NCBI GenBank assembly: GCA_024449915.1
Contig: JAMZAV010003108.1
Span: forward strand, 1 to 64,000
From: Sweltsa coloradensis
Taxonomy: Eukaryota; Arthropoda; Insecta; Plecoptera; Chloroperlidae
Length of the DNA stretch: 64,000 nt
Direction of reading: 5' to 3'
Of the stretch, positions 1-11,460 are shown piece after piece. Within the stretch, counting starts at the first letter, position 1. Each line of letters begins with the position of its first letter. A model generated the notes under the pieces. The model was not told where the DNA came from. It did not search any database and worked only from the letters and a program-made list of their open reading frames with translations. A program made the translations under genes and the position numbers.

Positions 1-1042
1 CGGTGGGTGCCATGACTCAAAAATGAAACCATGATCTAGATGCAATTGAAATCAAGTGATCAGATCCCATCATCAGAATAAATTTATCCAAAACCCTCAG
101 CAATCCTCACGCACATCAAGATCTTGTGTTTCAAGGCGTCCAAACCCTTGCCGCTATGTTTCACCGAATGCTTTTTTGGGGACTATTGGCCCAAAAAATT
201 ATTTCTATTTTTTCGATGGATCAAACTACTTTCTGCCCAACTGATTACGCGTGGTCAATCATCATCACTTCCCGTACGCGTATTTGTTTCAAAAAGCAGC
301 AGATTTTGCTTGGGGGGAAATGAGTTATTTTAGTTAATCTGTGTAGGCCTAGATGAAAGTGTTGATGCAGGAAGGGATGAAGATGTTGGAAAAGAGTTAA
401 ATGGATTTTTGGTTGGTGTTGCATAACCGAGGAGAAGGGAGTATCGGGTATTTCGGGAAAGTCCCCACATGCCTTTGTGAGTCACTTCCGTAGGGTTATT
501 TGGGATGACATACTTACTCGATTTATTTATACTTATTGAGATATTCGAGGAAACAATTAATTGCGTTTGAGGGCGAATTTACTGTTAGGAATAATGCCCC
601 AAACGGTAGCCTAGGCGGTATGGGTGGGAAAGAGGGTGTTCTAACGTCGCGGTCGTCATCGTCTGTCATCGTTCGTGTTGCATCGTCGTGTTCGTGGGGA
701 AGGTAATCAAGGGATGAATAAAAGTATCCTCGACAACGATTGTCAGAGCTCGCCTCTTGTGTCAGGAGGTTGTTAACTCACCTGTAAACTAGCGGGGATG
801 TGTGCAAAATAGACTGCCTCTGTCCGTGACTTATACCCAACAAAAAGCGGTACCATGCTCAAAAACCGAATTCTACATCACCCAAATGCCAACTCGAAAA
901 CAAACTAATGGCGAGCTCTGGGAAGACTACCTCCCCGACTAGTATTGAGGGCTCCGTCAATTAGGAAGTGACTCGAAAACGCACTGACAAAAGCGTCCCC
1001 GTTGAGTATGTGTCCGACAGCGCCCTTTGCAAAGATTGTCTT
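1..1042. other. No recognised gene
   Basis: Mixed-composition sequence. Short overlapping open frames near 56-333 have no recognisable motif, and their plus-strand frames overlap one another. I see no repeat shared with the rest of the window. Nothing can be assigned here. Confidence 0.5.
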
Positions 1043-1360
1043 AAGTTCCAACTCGCAACCTTCTCGTGGTTTGGCCCGTGATTAGGGGAGTTTTTCTCCC
1101 TGAAAAAAATAGCGAGGGTTTGGGTAGTCGTCGGGGAACTTTCCCCTTACCTTTGACAATCCCCCACGGCGACGACAATGAAACACGTACGGATGATGAC
1201 ACAGACGGTGACGACCACCTCCCCATACGCTTGTGGCTGGTTTGGACCAGCACAAGCCTGTCCACCCCTTGTCCCCGGGCGTATCCCTTATGTCCATCCC
1301 TTCGTATCGATTAGACAAGTTGCAAAAATATGAGACGTTAAGCAATATCCAATCCAATTT
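1043..1360 (+). mobile_element. Family A retroposon, near full length
   Basis: Near-complete copy of the window's commonest repeat. In order it shows TTCCAACTCGCAACC, the small hairpin GGGAG-loop-CTCCC, the pair GTCGTCGGGG / CGGCGACGAC, CACAGACGGTGACGACC, a decayed GCTGGTTCTGACCAGC (here TGGTTTGGACCAGC), ATTAGACAAGTTGC and the 3' end AAGCAATATCCAATC. Open frames on both strands across it are by-products of its GC-rich, stop-poor core and recur in other copies, so I do not treat them as proteins. The 5' boundary (after TTAAG) lacks the GGGCCATCAAA seen in other copies. Confidence 0.85.
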
Positions 1361-1495
1361 ACAAAAACCCTTTTTAGTCTCACCCATCTTAGGATTGTCC
1401 ATTTCATACCTGGCAGAAAGCACAGCTTCCAAGCACTATCGCCAATTTCAACAGCCCGCCTTAATCTCGAGAAGCTTCAGTAGGTCGACGATTAT

Positions 1496-1761
1496 ATGAA
1501 CTTCTACGTGGATTTGGTTGTATCCGACAAGGAGATCATAACCTTGTGCGAGGGTTCTCTAAAAACACTACGCTGCCTAGCTTTACAATGTGGCAAATGG
1601 TCAGCAAATGCTTTCAACGCGCTGCAGAAGTGCTACCACTGGAAGAGTTGTCCCTCCTCGACCCGGAAAATGTGTCTAGTGAGGGTTTGCTCGTTATCGG
1701 ATCGGGGCCCCAATCTGGGGCCGTCTGCGATTCAAAAAATTTAAAAGGGTTTTTTTATTAA
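1496..1761 (+). CDS. Short unidentified coding-like ORF
   Basis: An open frame with balanced amino-acid composition reads, in the frame starting at 1546, MRGFSKNTTLPSFTMWQMV and later PLEELSLLDPENVSSEGLLV. The frame stays open upstream to about 1480. It looks more protein-like than the low-complexity frames around it. I do not recognise a family. It could be one exon of a host gene or a piece of a mobile-element protein. No start context or splice site is decisive. Confidence 0.25.
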
Positions 1762-2575
1762 AGATAAATATAATACTTTCCCTTTTATCATTTTCAAAAA
1801 AGGGAATCTTTTTCATCAGATTTTTAACTTTTTCCCTCTGTTATCATTTTAAAATTTTTGGGTTTAAAATATATTTTGTATTTTTAAATCATACATTTTT
1901 GAAAATAAAAAGGGTTTGGGAAAAAATTTATATTTCTGGAACATGCCAGTTAAATATTTCATATCTAAAAATTATTTTTTTTTGAAAAAAAATTAATAAT
2001 GTGCATTCATAGTTTGATAGTTATGCATAGCGATTATACATTCTACACATTTAAGATATTTTAAGGTACAATTATACTGTACTTTTTACAAGTTATACTC
2101 TTTAACCACATCAGAGCTTTCCTTAATCGATGAGAACACACGTTAAAAGTCTGCTATACTTCGAAAAACGGGGGGGGGTTCGACGCCCCAACAAAAAAGA
2201 TGTTAATGGGGCCCAGAGATTTGGGAATCCCCCCGAGCAAATAAAGTAACATTTTGAGGAAAATTAATAAAATTGCCACTTTTATTTATACTGCGGGCCC
2301 TTTCACTCGGTTACTGAAACAAAAATGGGAATGCGGCAATCAACATTGTTCAATCATAGACAAACACGGGAGTTCGGCGGGTACGGACCCGGGGTCCACC
2401 CGATTAGGGGCCCGTAAACAGGGTAGGTGTTTTACGGCAAAAAGTGCAAATACAAAATTTAAAATTGTTTTCGCCCGGGGGAATTTATTTTTGCACACAA
2501 TGCGTGAAGTTTCAATCGGGGTTTGTTTAAAAATGTGGCAAATTTGATTTAAAGAGTTTAGCGTCGGCATTGTCA
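1762..2575. other. AT-rich sequence without recognised genes
   Basis: From 1740 to about 2160 the sequence is AT-rich with long T and A runs. From 2170 to 2570 it is mixed, with a C/G-rich homopolymer patch. The frame 2254-2547 has no recognisable motif and overlaps a minus-strand frame just downstream of a PLE fragment. Confidence 0.4.
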
Positions 2576-2830
2576 TTAATAAGCGTTTTCTGTGGCGCTG
2601 GGGTTCTCGAAGTTGCCGTTCTGCGCACCCCTTTTAGCAAAATCGGACCTACGTGGGTCCAAAAAGGATGTTTTGCAAGACCAAAGGTTGGTGCCCCTAC
2701 AGCATTTACAATCGGGTCTCAATGAAAGATTAGCTTGGTGGATCTTCGGAAGACCATACACCGCGGAATTCGGTGATTGTTTTTTTGGTATCAATACATT
2801 TTTTTTGGAGGTCAAGGGATGATTCTCCCA
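2576..2830 (-). pseudogene. Penelope-like element RT fragment
   Basis: The minus-strand frame contains VYGLPKIHQANLSLRPD (residues about 19-35 of a 79-residue frame). This matches the YGLPKIHK...PLRP signature of Penelope-like element (PLE) reverse transcriptases, which copy the element at chromosomal nicks. Only this N-proximal RT part is visible. The catalytic YVDD region would lie toward lower coordinates, where the frame is lost. The downstream minus frame (2340-2576) shows no clear RT motif. It is a truncated, decayed copy in the same orientation as the PLE fragment at 21.3-22.6 kb. Family assignment is from the motif alone. Confidence 0.7.
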
Positions 2831-3335
2831 AAAGAGATTAAAGTTTTCTAAGTAAACCGTCGGATTAGCCCCAGTGGAAACCCATAAGTAGGATTTTAAA
2901 AATAGCCTTTTTACCCCTTAGTAACCTTTATCCATAACTCCCTTGTGGCTTTTACATTGTCGGCAAGAAGTATAAAGATGCCCGGGATTGTTTTTTTTTT
3001 ATTATCCCTTTTAAAGGACTTTTACCCAACTTATTGGTGTTTAAAAAAAAAAAACCTGACAATTTTTTTCCCTTTTTCGGCTAAAATGTGAAGTGAGTTT
3101 TAAAAGGAAGCCCTTTTTTCCGCGAATCGTCAACTTCACCCGTCTTTTTTTTGGCTGTTTAGGGAGTCTACAGGGACGTTTCAAATTTTTTAAGCTGGTT
3201 TTAAAATTGGGTAAATTCGAAAATGTTTTTAAAAAAAATCTCCCCTTGGATCTTCTAAAAATTCATTAAAAATATCTACCTTCGTTTTAAGAAAAGGGAA
3301 CCCCCCCCCGGGTTAGGCCTACACTTTGGCAAAAT
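2831..3335. other. No recognised feature
   Basis: Low-information sequence with many A and T homopolymers and inflated C/G runs (for example around 3300). No motif or shared repeat was recognised. The right edge leads into a LINE fragment. Confidence 0.4.
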
Positions 3336-3775
3336 TTTTTGGTTTAAAAACACAAGCACCCCTTTTGTCGCAGTGGGAAATATTGCACGTGGGATCCACG
3401 TTACCCTTAACGGTGGAAAATTTAAATTTTAAAACCCCCACACGTTCGCGTTCTGGCTTGGAGTTTGATATTTAAAAAAAAATTGGAGATACCACGTCCC
3501 CGAATTGCGAAACGTTGTATTTTAAAAATTAAATACCCTTTAAAGGGTTTTTAAAAAACAATTCATGGGGTGCGGACGGGGGGACATTTCTTTGCAAAAT
3601 ATGGTTCAGGTTGGGGCCCCCTAATAGATTTTTCCCTTTTGGGTCACTCTTGGGCCCCGTGATTCCATTTTAAAAATTCTCGATACTGCCCAAACCCACA
3701 GTAATTCCGGTGGCGCGGGGGAAATTTGGGGAGGCCCCGTCCTCACCCTCTATGCTGAGCCAGGAATAATAATAA
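3336..3775 (+). pseudogene. LINE RT C-terminal fragment (second copy)
   Basis: This stretch aligns by eye with 13720-14110, the C-terminal part of the longer LINE reverse transcriptase. Shared landmarks are the GAATTGCG element (3501 versus 13840), CATGGGGTGCGGAC (3563) versus CAGGGGGTGCGGAC (13911), ATATGGTTCAGG versus ATATGGTTCATGG, and CCCGTGATTCCATTTTAAAA (from 3656) versus 13993. At the protein level the last block reads RDSIL, like ARDSIL at 14.0 kb. It is multiply frameshifted and lacks the catalytic region. A truncated family A copy follows. Confidence 0.65.
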
Positions 3776-3819
3776 GTGCGTCGTGAAAAAGCCCTGTCTT
3801 CACAAAGGTGAAAACCCCC

Positions 3820-4100
3820 TTTTTCGTCGTGGGGGAAAAATTTTCCCCTTTTTCCCTTTGAGTACCCCCCCGAGGCGACGACAATGAAAAAACACAGCCC
3901 GGGGGAGGGGGGGGGAAAACCACGGACGGGGGGGAAAACCCCGGCCCCCCCCAATACGTTGTGGCGGGTTTGCCCACCCAAAAAGCTTTGTCCACCCCTT
4001 TCCCCCGCGTCACCCTTAAAGTCCCCCCCTTTTGTCTCGAAAACCCAATTTGGCTTTTAAATAGGGAGAGGGAAAAAGAAATATCCAATCAAGGGGCACT
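3820..4100 (+). mobile_element. Family A retroposon, 5'-truncated
   Basis: Begins in the GTCGTCGTCGGGG part of the consensus (read here as CGTCGTGGGGG) and runs to ATATCCAATCAA. The core is recognisable through CGACGACAATG, CCCCTTTCCCCCGCGTCA and TTTTGTCTCGA, but C and G runs are greatly expanded. It follows a LINE fragment after a short stretch (3767-3830) that resembles the minus-strand frame at 14.95-15.05 kb. Confidence 0.75.
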
Positions 4101-6571
4101 TTACTTTGGTCACATGACCTTCCAGGAGTGGGCCCATCTGGGCGATTTTCATTTCGAGTAGGTGATGGATCATCATCCTCCCTTTGTTTTAAATTAACTA
4201 GTCTAGTTGATTTTTGTTTGGGTTTTCCAAGTTTTGGGTAACCCTTGGCCCCAAACCCCTTTTGGGTTGAGATTTTGTGGACCCCTCTAAATTTCTCCAC
4301 GGGAACCCCCAAATGATCCTTTGGGGTAAAGATTTTAAAATCGCTACAAGTTTCCCGCGTTTTTTTTCAAAAGTCGTTTTCGGGGGCCTAATAATAATAC
4401 ATATTTTTTGAATATTTTTTTTAATCATAACCCCGCTCTAAGGAAAATAGTAAAAAGATTCAAAGAAAGTTGTCGAAAAATTTTGCCCGGACGGGGGTTT
4501 TCAAACCCAAAAACCCCGGCTTAACGTCCCATGCTCTCCCAAATTTAAGCTCCCGGGGGACCCCCAGAAAAAAACCTTTACTAAAATGCTATTGTTGGGA
4601 TTTTTGGACTTTCATGACAAAAATCCAACTGAAAAAAGGGAAATTGTAGCTGTCAAATTGAAATATGGCAGGGGAAAAACCCAAACCACATTCACTTCCA
4701 TGATTTGGGGGTAGTAGGAATTAATTTTTTTAAGCATAGCCCGTTTTTAAAAGGAAATAGTTATTGATTCATAGAAGTTGTCAAAAAAAACTTCCCCAAA
4801 GGGGGTTTTATATAAAAAAGGGTGGCTTGCGCGCGGTTTGAAGCCGTGCGCGGAGAGCTTAAAAAATCTCGTACTCGAAAAAACCCTTATTTGGAAAAAA
4901 CATCGTTGACGCAAAAAAAACGCGGTGGGTTTTCCGGTACGACCCCCAATACGGTATTTTGGGGGTTTAAACTTTTGTCGTTTATCCGAAGTCCGGGGGA
5001 AAAATTTTGTTTCCGGGAACCTTTTGGGTTACGCCGCCGGCCAAGAGCAAAATCAAAGGTACTAGTCTGCTACTTAAAGGGAGGCAGGGCGCCGTCTCCC
5101 TACAAAAGTGGTCCCAAATTTCGTCTGAAGCCCCAAATCCTAAAGGAGTAGTTGGCAATTTGCCAACCCCAGACAGGGGCCAATAAAGGGGCGTGATTAG
5201 ATCCGGGAAATTGGGGGCGGGGTTCTTTTGATAAAAGTTACGTTTTTAGAGACTTTGGCTTAGTCGGCTCGCCCGGGAATCTGATCAAAAATTCAAGAAC
5301 AAAAACCCCTGCTAAGAACTTTTAGTTACAAGGAAAACCAACGAAAAAATTCCCAATCTAATCACCCCCTTCTTAAAGGCAGCCCGCCAATAGGGCCGTA
5401 ATGAAAAAGGGCCGCGTCTTGTTGGGCCCGGCCTTCAAATTCACCGAAATAAGAAGCGTTTTCTATTTTTGAATCTATGGAAGGTTAGTTTTGTTTCCCG
5501 GGCCCCCCAAAAGGACGCCCCGAAGAGCTAAAAAAAACTGTGGGACACACGAAATGGTTTTTTATTAATTTTTTATGCTGTTTAGCAAAAATCTGATTAA
5601 AAACACTAAAAAACTATTTAAAATAATAATGCGGGTGGGTAAGGCTGGGGAAAAAACGGGGCGGGTGCTCCGCGTGGGAACGAGCAAGACAGTGTAAAAA
5701 AAACATGGAACAACATGGCCCTTGGGGCCAATATCGCAGCCCCGAAACCCGGGCCCCCGTTTTAGTCGCTTATTCAACTGAATGTGTTGGCCTTGGTCTG
5801 CGGGGACGGGCGCCCCGCACGAGCTCGAAATGTGGGGAAAAAACTTTCCCGCATGCAAAACCCCCCGGCTCAGGTAGTCGCTCTCATCAAAAACCCAGGG
5901 TGTCGACCTCTTTTGCGAACCCGCACCGGGTGCTCCGCGCGGAGCAAAAGCCCCGTGTTTGCCCCAGCCTAAAGGTTCCCAACCCTTTTGGTAGGCTGTT
6001 GTCGTCGGTTTCTCACAGTCCCCGGATGTCATTAGGTAAATTAACAGGGGGGGATGGCCCAGGCATTGGAGAACCCGAACTCGTAGCACTAGGGAAAAAA
6101 AAAAGCTGTAGAATGTAGAAAAAGGTTTTCTGATGGGCCCGTCTCATTTTTTCTTTAAAATGTTTTTTGTTTAAAAATTTTAAAAAGATTTAAAATTTTC
6201 ATGCGGGTTCAAGATTTGAAAAATTGGTTTCAGGGACAGGAGCTTTTTGTCTCCACTAACAAGTATTATTCCCTTATGACGAAAAATTTTGCATAAATTT
6301 TGCCGAGTAAAACATTATGCAGTTTTAGCCTGCAGCAGTTTTCAAAGGGCAAGTAAAGATATTTAAAGGGGCCCCGGGTTTAAAAGTGGCATTTTTGGGC
6401 ATTTTTATCCTATTTTTCTTCTTTAACAAGCTTTAAAAAAGGAATGGTCACAGACCATGGGTTTAAACAATTTTGAAACGGTTTATTTTTGACCCAAAAA
6501 AAGGGGTCGTCGTCTTTTTTAATAATTTAAAAAATTTTTAGTAAAAGTAATAATAATAATAATAATTTTTT
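4101..6571. other. Long region without recognised genes
   Basis: About 2.5 kb of noisy sequence. The longest frames (4822-5151 on +, 5565-6089 on -, 5705-6118 on +) overlap each other on opposite strands, have no family signature, and are rich in Pro, Gly, Arg and Ser as expected from GC homopolymers. (TAA)n microsatellite sequence lies at 6547-6567. I can support nothing else. Confidence 0.4.
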
Positions 6572-6740
6572 TTGGGATTATTTTCCCTTTAGGGTGGCCT
6601 TAGAAGCGAACCCGAAAGAAAAATTTTTTGGGGCATTATTCCCTCGGATTGCCTTAGAAGTTTATCTTTGGAAAAAAATTTGGGGGTTTATTTCCTCAAA
6701 ATGGTATTAAAAGCGATCTGAGGTATTACTTTCAAAGGAA
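6572..6740. repeat. Degenerate tandem repeat, about 55-bp period
   Basis: Three degenerate units begin near 6572, 6630 and 6681. Each has an ATTATT or TTTATTT block, then CCTTAGAAG or a variant (TATTAAAAG), then a purine/T-rich stretch. The period is uneven, consistent with base-calling error or decay. Confidence 0.45.
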
Positions 6741-6989
6741 AATGGTAAATTTACGCATTATTTATTTAAAATTATGAGATAAAAAACCACCTTTTATGTT
6801 ATGAGATGAGAGGGGAAACCAGAGGGGGGATAAACCAAACCCCGGCAGGGGGCCCCCCCAGTAAAAACAGAGCCAGGGATGGGAAAAACCGTTCCCCCCC
6901 TCCCCCCCCTCAATTCGCCCATGAACCCTCTTATTTTGAAGTACATAAAGAAGGGCAAAATTCCCCCACACAAAAATGTGTTTTCATAT

Positions 6990-7066
6990 GATGATCACCG
7001 GGCCGTCCTCCCTTTGTCCGATTTGCCAAATTTCATAAAATGAGGGCGAAAGCAATATCCTTTTCC
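6990..7066 (+). mobile_element. Family A 3' tail fragment
   Basis: Only the 3' end is present: CGTCCTCCCTTTGTCCGATT, then GCCAAATTTCATAAAATGAG and AAAGCAATATCC. It is separated by only ~60 bases from the next, nearly complete copy on the same strand. Confidence 0.7.
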
Positions 7067-7120
7067 TATCCAACAGAAAAGGGGTTGTCACAATAAGAAA
7101 ATCGAGGATTCCCCGCCCCC

Positions 7121-7460
7121 CCCCTCAAATTCCAACTCGCAACCTTCTCGTGGTTTGGCCCCTGATAAGGGGAGTTTTTTCTGAAAATGAGGCGAGCTTT
7201 GGGGGTCGTCGGGGGAAATTTCCCCCCCCTTTTAAAACCTCCCCCAAGGCGGGCGAAAAAAGACAACACGGACGGTTTATGGGGCACAGACGGAGACGAA
7301 CCCCGGGCGTGGGGGAAACCCCCGCCCCCCCATACGGTTGTGGCTGGTTTTGACCAGCACAGGGGCCCGTCCGGGCCCCTTTTCCCCCCCCGGGCCCCCT
7401 CCCTTCGTCTCGATTAGCCAAAATTGCATAAAAATGAGCGTTAAAACAATATCCCAACAA
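7121..7460 (+). mobile_element. Family A retroposon, near full length
   Basis: Starts at CCTCAAATTCCAACTCGCAA and ends at ACAATATCCCAACAATG. All blocks are present: GGGGAG / TTCTGAAAATG (first hairpin damaged), GGTCGTCGGGG, GACGGAGACGA, GGCTGGTTTTGACCAGCACA and CGATTAGCCAAAATTGCAT. Homopolymers are inflated, for example the C runs near 7225 and 7385. Confidence 0.85.
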
Positions 7461-8098
7461 TGACATTCCCACGTCACCGAGCAAGAAAGGCGGGTTTCTT
7501 AAAAAAAAAAACAACCCAAAAATAAATTATAATCTTTGGATGAATAAAAAAAAATTTTGTGAAAAAAAAGCCAAATCTAAAAAATATATTTCGTTTTTGG
7601 GCCCAACTCTTTTAACCTCATGGCATAATGTGCCATACCTAAAACTGCGCTCCCCAAACCTCTTTGGGGGGCCAACCACAGGAGAACCCCAAACAAACCT
7701 TTTTGGAAAACCTTTGGGCTTCCAGTGTTTTGCTTGTACCCCCCGGGGTTTTTAGATGATGTTGTCAAATCAGCCTTTATACTTCAGGGGCAGTGCAAAA
7801 AGAAGATAAAATAATATTTTTTTTCATTAGACTAGTACAGTGACAAGGGATAACTCTTTGCAGAGAAAGTGGGAATTTGTCTATAATTTAAAAATTTAAA
7901 ATAAAAGTGATGGGAATTTTAATGATAACACAGGTAAGAAAAAAGAATGTTTGGGTATAAAGTAATTTATAATTTATATGGAATTGATATTTATAGAAAG
8001 ATGATTTTATAATATTTATAATTTTAAAAATTATAAATGAGATTCCCTTTTAAATTTATTTAAAAATGATAAAAAACAGTGTTTATGTTAAAGTAGGG
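7461..8098. other. AT-rich region, no recognised gene
   Basis: Two opposed short frames (7540-7755 +, 7577-7768 -) carry no motif. From about 7800 the sequence becomes strongly AT-rich and may contain a decayed outer unit of the adjacent tandem repeat. Confidence 0.35.
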
Positions 8099-8650
8099 GT
8101 AGATGCAAAACAAAAGGGATGGGGTATATAGTTTAAAAAATCCCTATATAATAAAAAAAGTTGGATATAAAACAAAATTTTTATGTGATAAATTTTGATA
8201 AAATTTTTGGGTGGACAGAAAAAAAGCAAAAGTTTAAGGAGAAAAGTGGGCTAGAATATATATGATGATTGAAAATTTATTGATTTTGTGTTATGGTAAA
8301 AATAGAGTAGATGCCCCAAAAAAGCCCTACTTTATTAAGAAAATTTATATAGAAAAAAGAAAAAATTTATATAAAGCAATTTAATTTATATGATATTTTG
8401 ATAATAATTGTTTTGGCACAGAAAACCCGCAATGAGTACAGGAGAAAAGTGGGCCCAGTATTTTAAATGAGATTTATTGATTGATTAGTGTTTTGGTAAA
8501 ATAGGTAGATGCAAAATAGGGCCCCACTTGATTAAGAATTTTTATAGAATAAAGAAAAGTTTGGGTATAAAACAATATTGATGTGATATTGTGTTTAGAA
8601 TTTCGATGGCACAGAAAAAAAGCAAAGGGGGATGTACAGCCGAATGTGTC
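8099..8650. repeat. Tandem repeat, about 200-bp period, ~2.7 units
   Basis: Units start with GTAGATGC at 8099, 8307 and 8505 (spacings 208 and 198). Each unit then has an A-rich stretch, an AGAAAA or AGAATAAAG block, TATAAAACAA or TATAAAGCAA, ATGTGATA or TATGATA, TTTTGATAA, a GGCACAGAAAA-type block, GGAGAAAAGTGGGC, ATTTATTGATT and GTGTTTTGGTAAA (GTGTTATGGTAAA in the first). It is satellite-like, AT-rich and non-coding. Confidence 0.75.
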
Positions 8651-10167
8651 TTATATAACCCGAACAATCCAAGGAAACGTGTAAGGAAAATATATATTAA
8701 TAAGAAATTTTTTACATCATTTTTGGCTAAAGGGGAAAATTTTAAAATTTTAAATTACGTGCTTTTGTGGTTTTACTCTTTTTTAATTTTTAAAAATTAA
8801 TGAAAAAAATGAATTTAACTGCAAATATTTACAGGGGGAGGTAGTCATTGATGGAGTAAAAGCTGTTTTCTGTTTAAAATTGGGTTTCAAAATTTTGTTT
8901 TAAAAGGGAAAACAGGGTGGAAGGGGTTTTTATGTGGTAGGGGCTTATTGAGAAAGGGGGGAAGAAGATATTTAGGGCCCCTTTTGCAAAGGCGCCGATT
9001 GTGGGAGGGCCTGGTATGTGAAGGTTGGCTTAGTGTTATGGGGGTGCACGAAGCATTTAGATGGAAGAAGGTTTGGGTTTGGGTGAAGAATAATGCGGGT
9101 GATTGGATAAGGGTACATGCAGAGTAAAAAATACCAAGGGTTCCCCTTTAAAAAATTCTTAATGAGTGTCTTTTCCCCCCCGGGGGGACACCAGGGGGTA
9201 TGGGTACGAACCGCTTCTCAGATTGGGTCAAAGGGCTCCTTTGGGACATCCCTAGGAATGGGTTGCTGCAAAGAACGGAGTGTTTCATGGGCTGATACCC
9301 AAGAGTCAGGGTGGGTTTGTGATTGGAACATTGTTGGGAAATCCCTTTGATGGGGGACATCACATATGTGGGCGGGAAACAAGCACACACCCTTGCCCAA
9401 AGGGGACACCATTGAGTTTTAGGGGTTGTTGACTTAAAGCCCCGGGGCCTTTTAATCAAGTTGCAACAAGCTGTGCAAATAAGGCGAGGACCTTCCAACA
9501 TCTTTCTTCCTTTGGGCCCCGGGGACAGAGCAACAATGAGAGCCTCAGGGTCCCAAAGGAAAGGAAAACAATTGCAAGCCCCATAGACCCCATAAACGGT
9601 TTTTGAAATTTTTCAGAAGCGCTGGGCCAAGTTAAGTTAGATCTTTCGGGGGGGGTTACGTTGGAAGGGATGAGCCAAAAATAGAAGAGGGGGGGAATGT
9701 TACGGGGGGGGGGTTGGGGTAAAATAGGGGGGGGGGAAAGGGTGGGTTTAAAAGGAAGCGGAGACAAAATCGAGGCCGTTGCAAAATCAAATTTTGTTCT
9801 AAAGGGCCCAAAGGCCGGCTTTGGTGACGTCCCGCTAGTGGGCCCATGTGCAAACGCGCCCGCAAACTGCCGGTGTTGGTTTTTGATAGGGGCGTCCCCA
9901 AAGGGGCCCTTTCCCCAATTTTGAGACTAGGATATGTTTGGGAGATGTAATACAGTAGAAATGTTCCTGCAAAAGAAACTAACTTTTTTTGAAAACAATT
10001 AAATTTAAATGGATTGGGGTTTTTTCTAAGCGTTTTAAAATGCATTATCTTAGAAGTTTGAAACACAAAAAAAACGCAAATCTGTTATTTCCCAGCAAAA
10101 AGAAAATCTCTTTTGGGAATTATAATGTAATATGTATCCCCTTTCATGTTTAATTTAAAACTACAAG
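8651..10167. other. No recognised feature
   Basis: Mixed sequence with strong G-run inflation near 9640-9740. Open frames on both strands (9117-9350 +, 9148-9501 -, 9456-9767 -, 9656-10066 -) overlap one another and have no recognisable motif. Confidence 0.4.
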
Positions 10168-10374
10168 GACGGATGAGACACAGGGCGGAGACGCCCCCCC
10201 CCCCCCACGTGGGGGAAAACCCCGCCCTCCCAAAATGCTTGGGGGGCTGGTTCTGACCCCCCCCAGGGGCCCGTCCACCCCTTGCCCCCCCCGTCACCCC
10301 TTTCGGGCCCTCCCCTTTGTTCGATTAGCCAAGTTGCATAAATATGAGGGCGGAAAGCAATATCCAATCAACTT
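10168..10374 (+). mobile_element. Family A retroposon, 5'-truncated
   Basis: Starts inside the element at AAGGACGGATGAGACACAGG and ends GCAATATCCAATCAAC. A C run of about 14 at 10193-10206 sits where cleaner copies have a much shorter stretch, a clear example of homopolymer inflation in this part of the window. Confidence 0.8.
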
Positions 10375-11460
10375 TTTTTATAAAAATATATAAATTAATA
10401 AATTTTAATAATTTCCAAGAATCTACTTGTTCCTGTTAACCTCTCCGATTTCACTGGAATAACATAATAAGTTTTGTATTTTATTACATCAACATAATAT
10501 ACTGTGACATTCACAGTCTGGTGGTCCATCTAGACCTATTTTTTTGCCAATAAATATGCATAATATATGCATAATTATGTATTAATTTAATATCTCTATC
10601 ACTTTTAAGGAATTTTCATAACTGAATATCAGAAGGGTTTCATTAAACTGTCCATTGTCGTGTAGAATTATAATTTCGGTACATTTCAGGGGTTTAATTG
10701 GGGATAATTGCAAGTTTCGTAATTAAGCTAATTAAGGTAGTTAACGAGGGAGTTCAAGGATGAAAAGTACATCAATATGTGCGTTTTGACATAACTAGAA
10801 TCATGGTCTTTAGTTGGAGTCGATTCATTAAGAAATAAAAAAGTTATTAACGATTTTAGGGTTGCAACTGGTAAGGGAGGGGTTTTAACATTGGAATTAG
10901 CTGAGATGCTTGACTGCACACAGTCTGGCTGTCGCCAAGTGATACGTGACTAGCGAGATGTGTTGCAATGGCGATTTGGGGGTAGAAACGTCCAGAAGAT
11001 TCTACAAGGGCTGACCAAGAGTCTCTTAGGGTAGGTGTGTGAAGCCATAACGGCAAGGTAGTGGTAGGCTGAAGGCTGGACTCCTTAGGAGTAGGGAGAC
11101 GAGGGGTAACACGTGACCTGTCCGTCTTATAAAACCACCCTGCCAAGGGGAAAGAGTAGTCAGAAGAGTAGTGGAGTGAGTGTCGAGGGTGTCGGTTGGT
11201 CGTGGACCTTCGGGTCATAAGAACAGTCTTCGCGATGGAGGTGAACCGAACCTGTCACTCGGTAATATGAGTAGGCTTTAGAGTGTTTTTTTTGTAGGAC
11301 CCATAGCCTCGTTGGGTTCATCCAATCTATGTAAACCATAAGTAGAGTGATGAAGGAAAGTTTGTGCTAGTTGTGCTTAAGGTTTTTGTGTGTCAGTTTG
11401 TGTCGATTTGGAAGGTGAAAGATTTGAAATTGTAGTAATTATTAATCAAGGAGGGAGATA
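10375..11460. other. No recognised gene
   Basis: Relatively clean sequence. A 120-codon minus-strand frame (10856-11218) is Ser/Thr/Pro/Leu-rich with no identifiable domain. Its neighbourhood lacks a recognisable splice or start context. It could be an exon, but I cannot support that. Confidence 0.35.

Noticed and set aside
5565..6118. Overlapping 174- and 137-codon ORFs on opposite strands
   Set aside because: No motif, low-complexity composition, and located in homopolymer-damaged sequence where open frames arise by chance.
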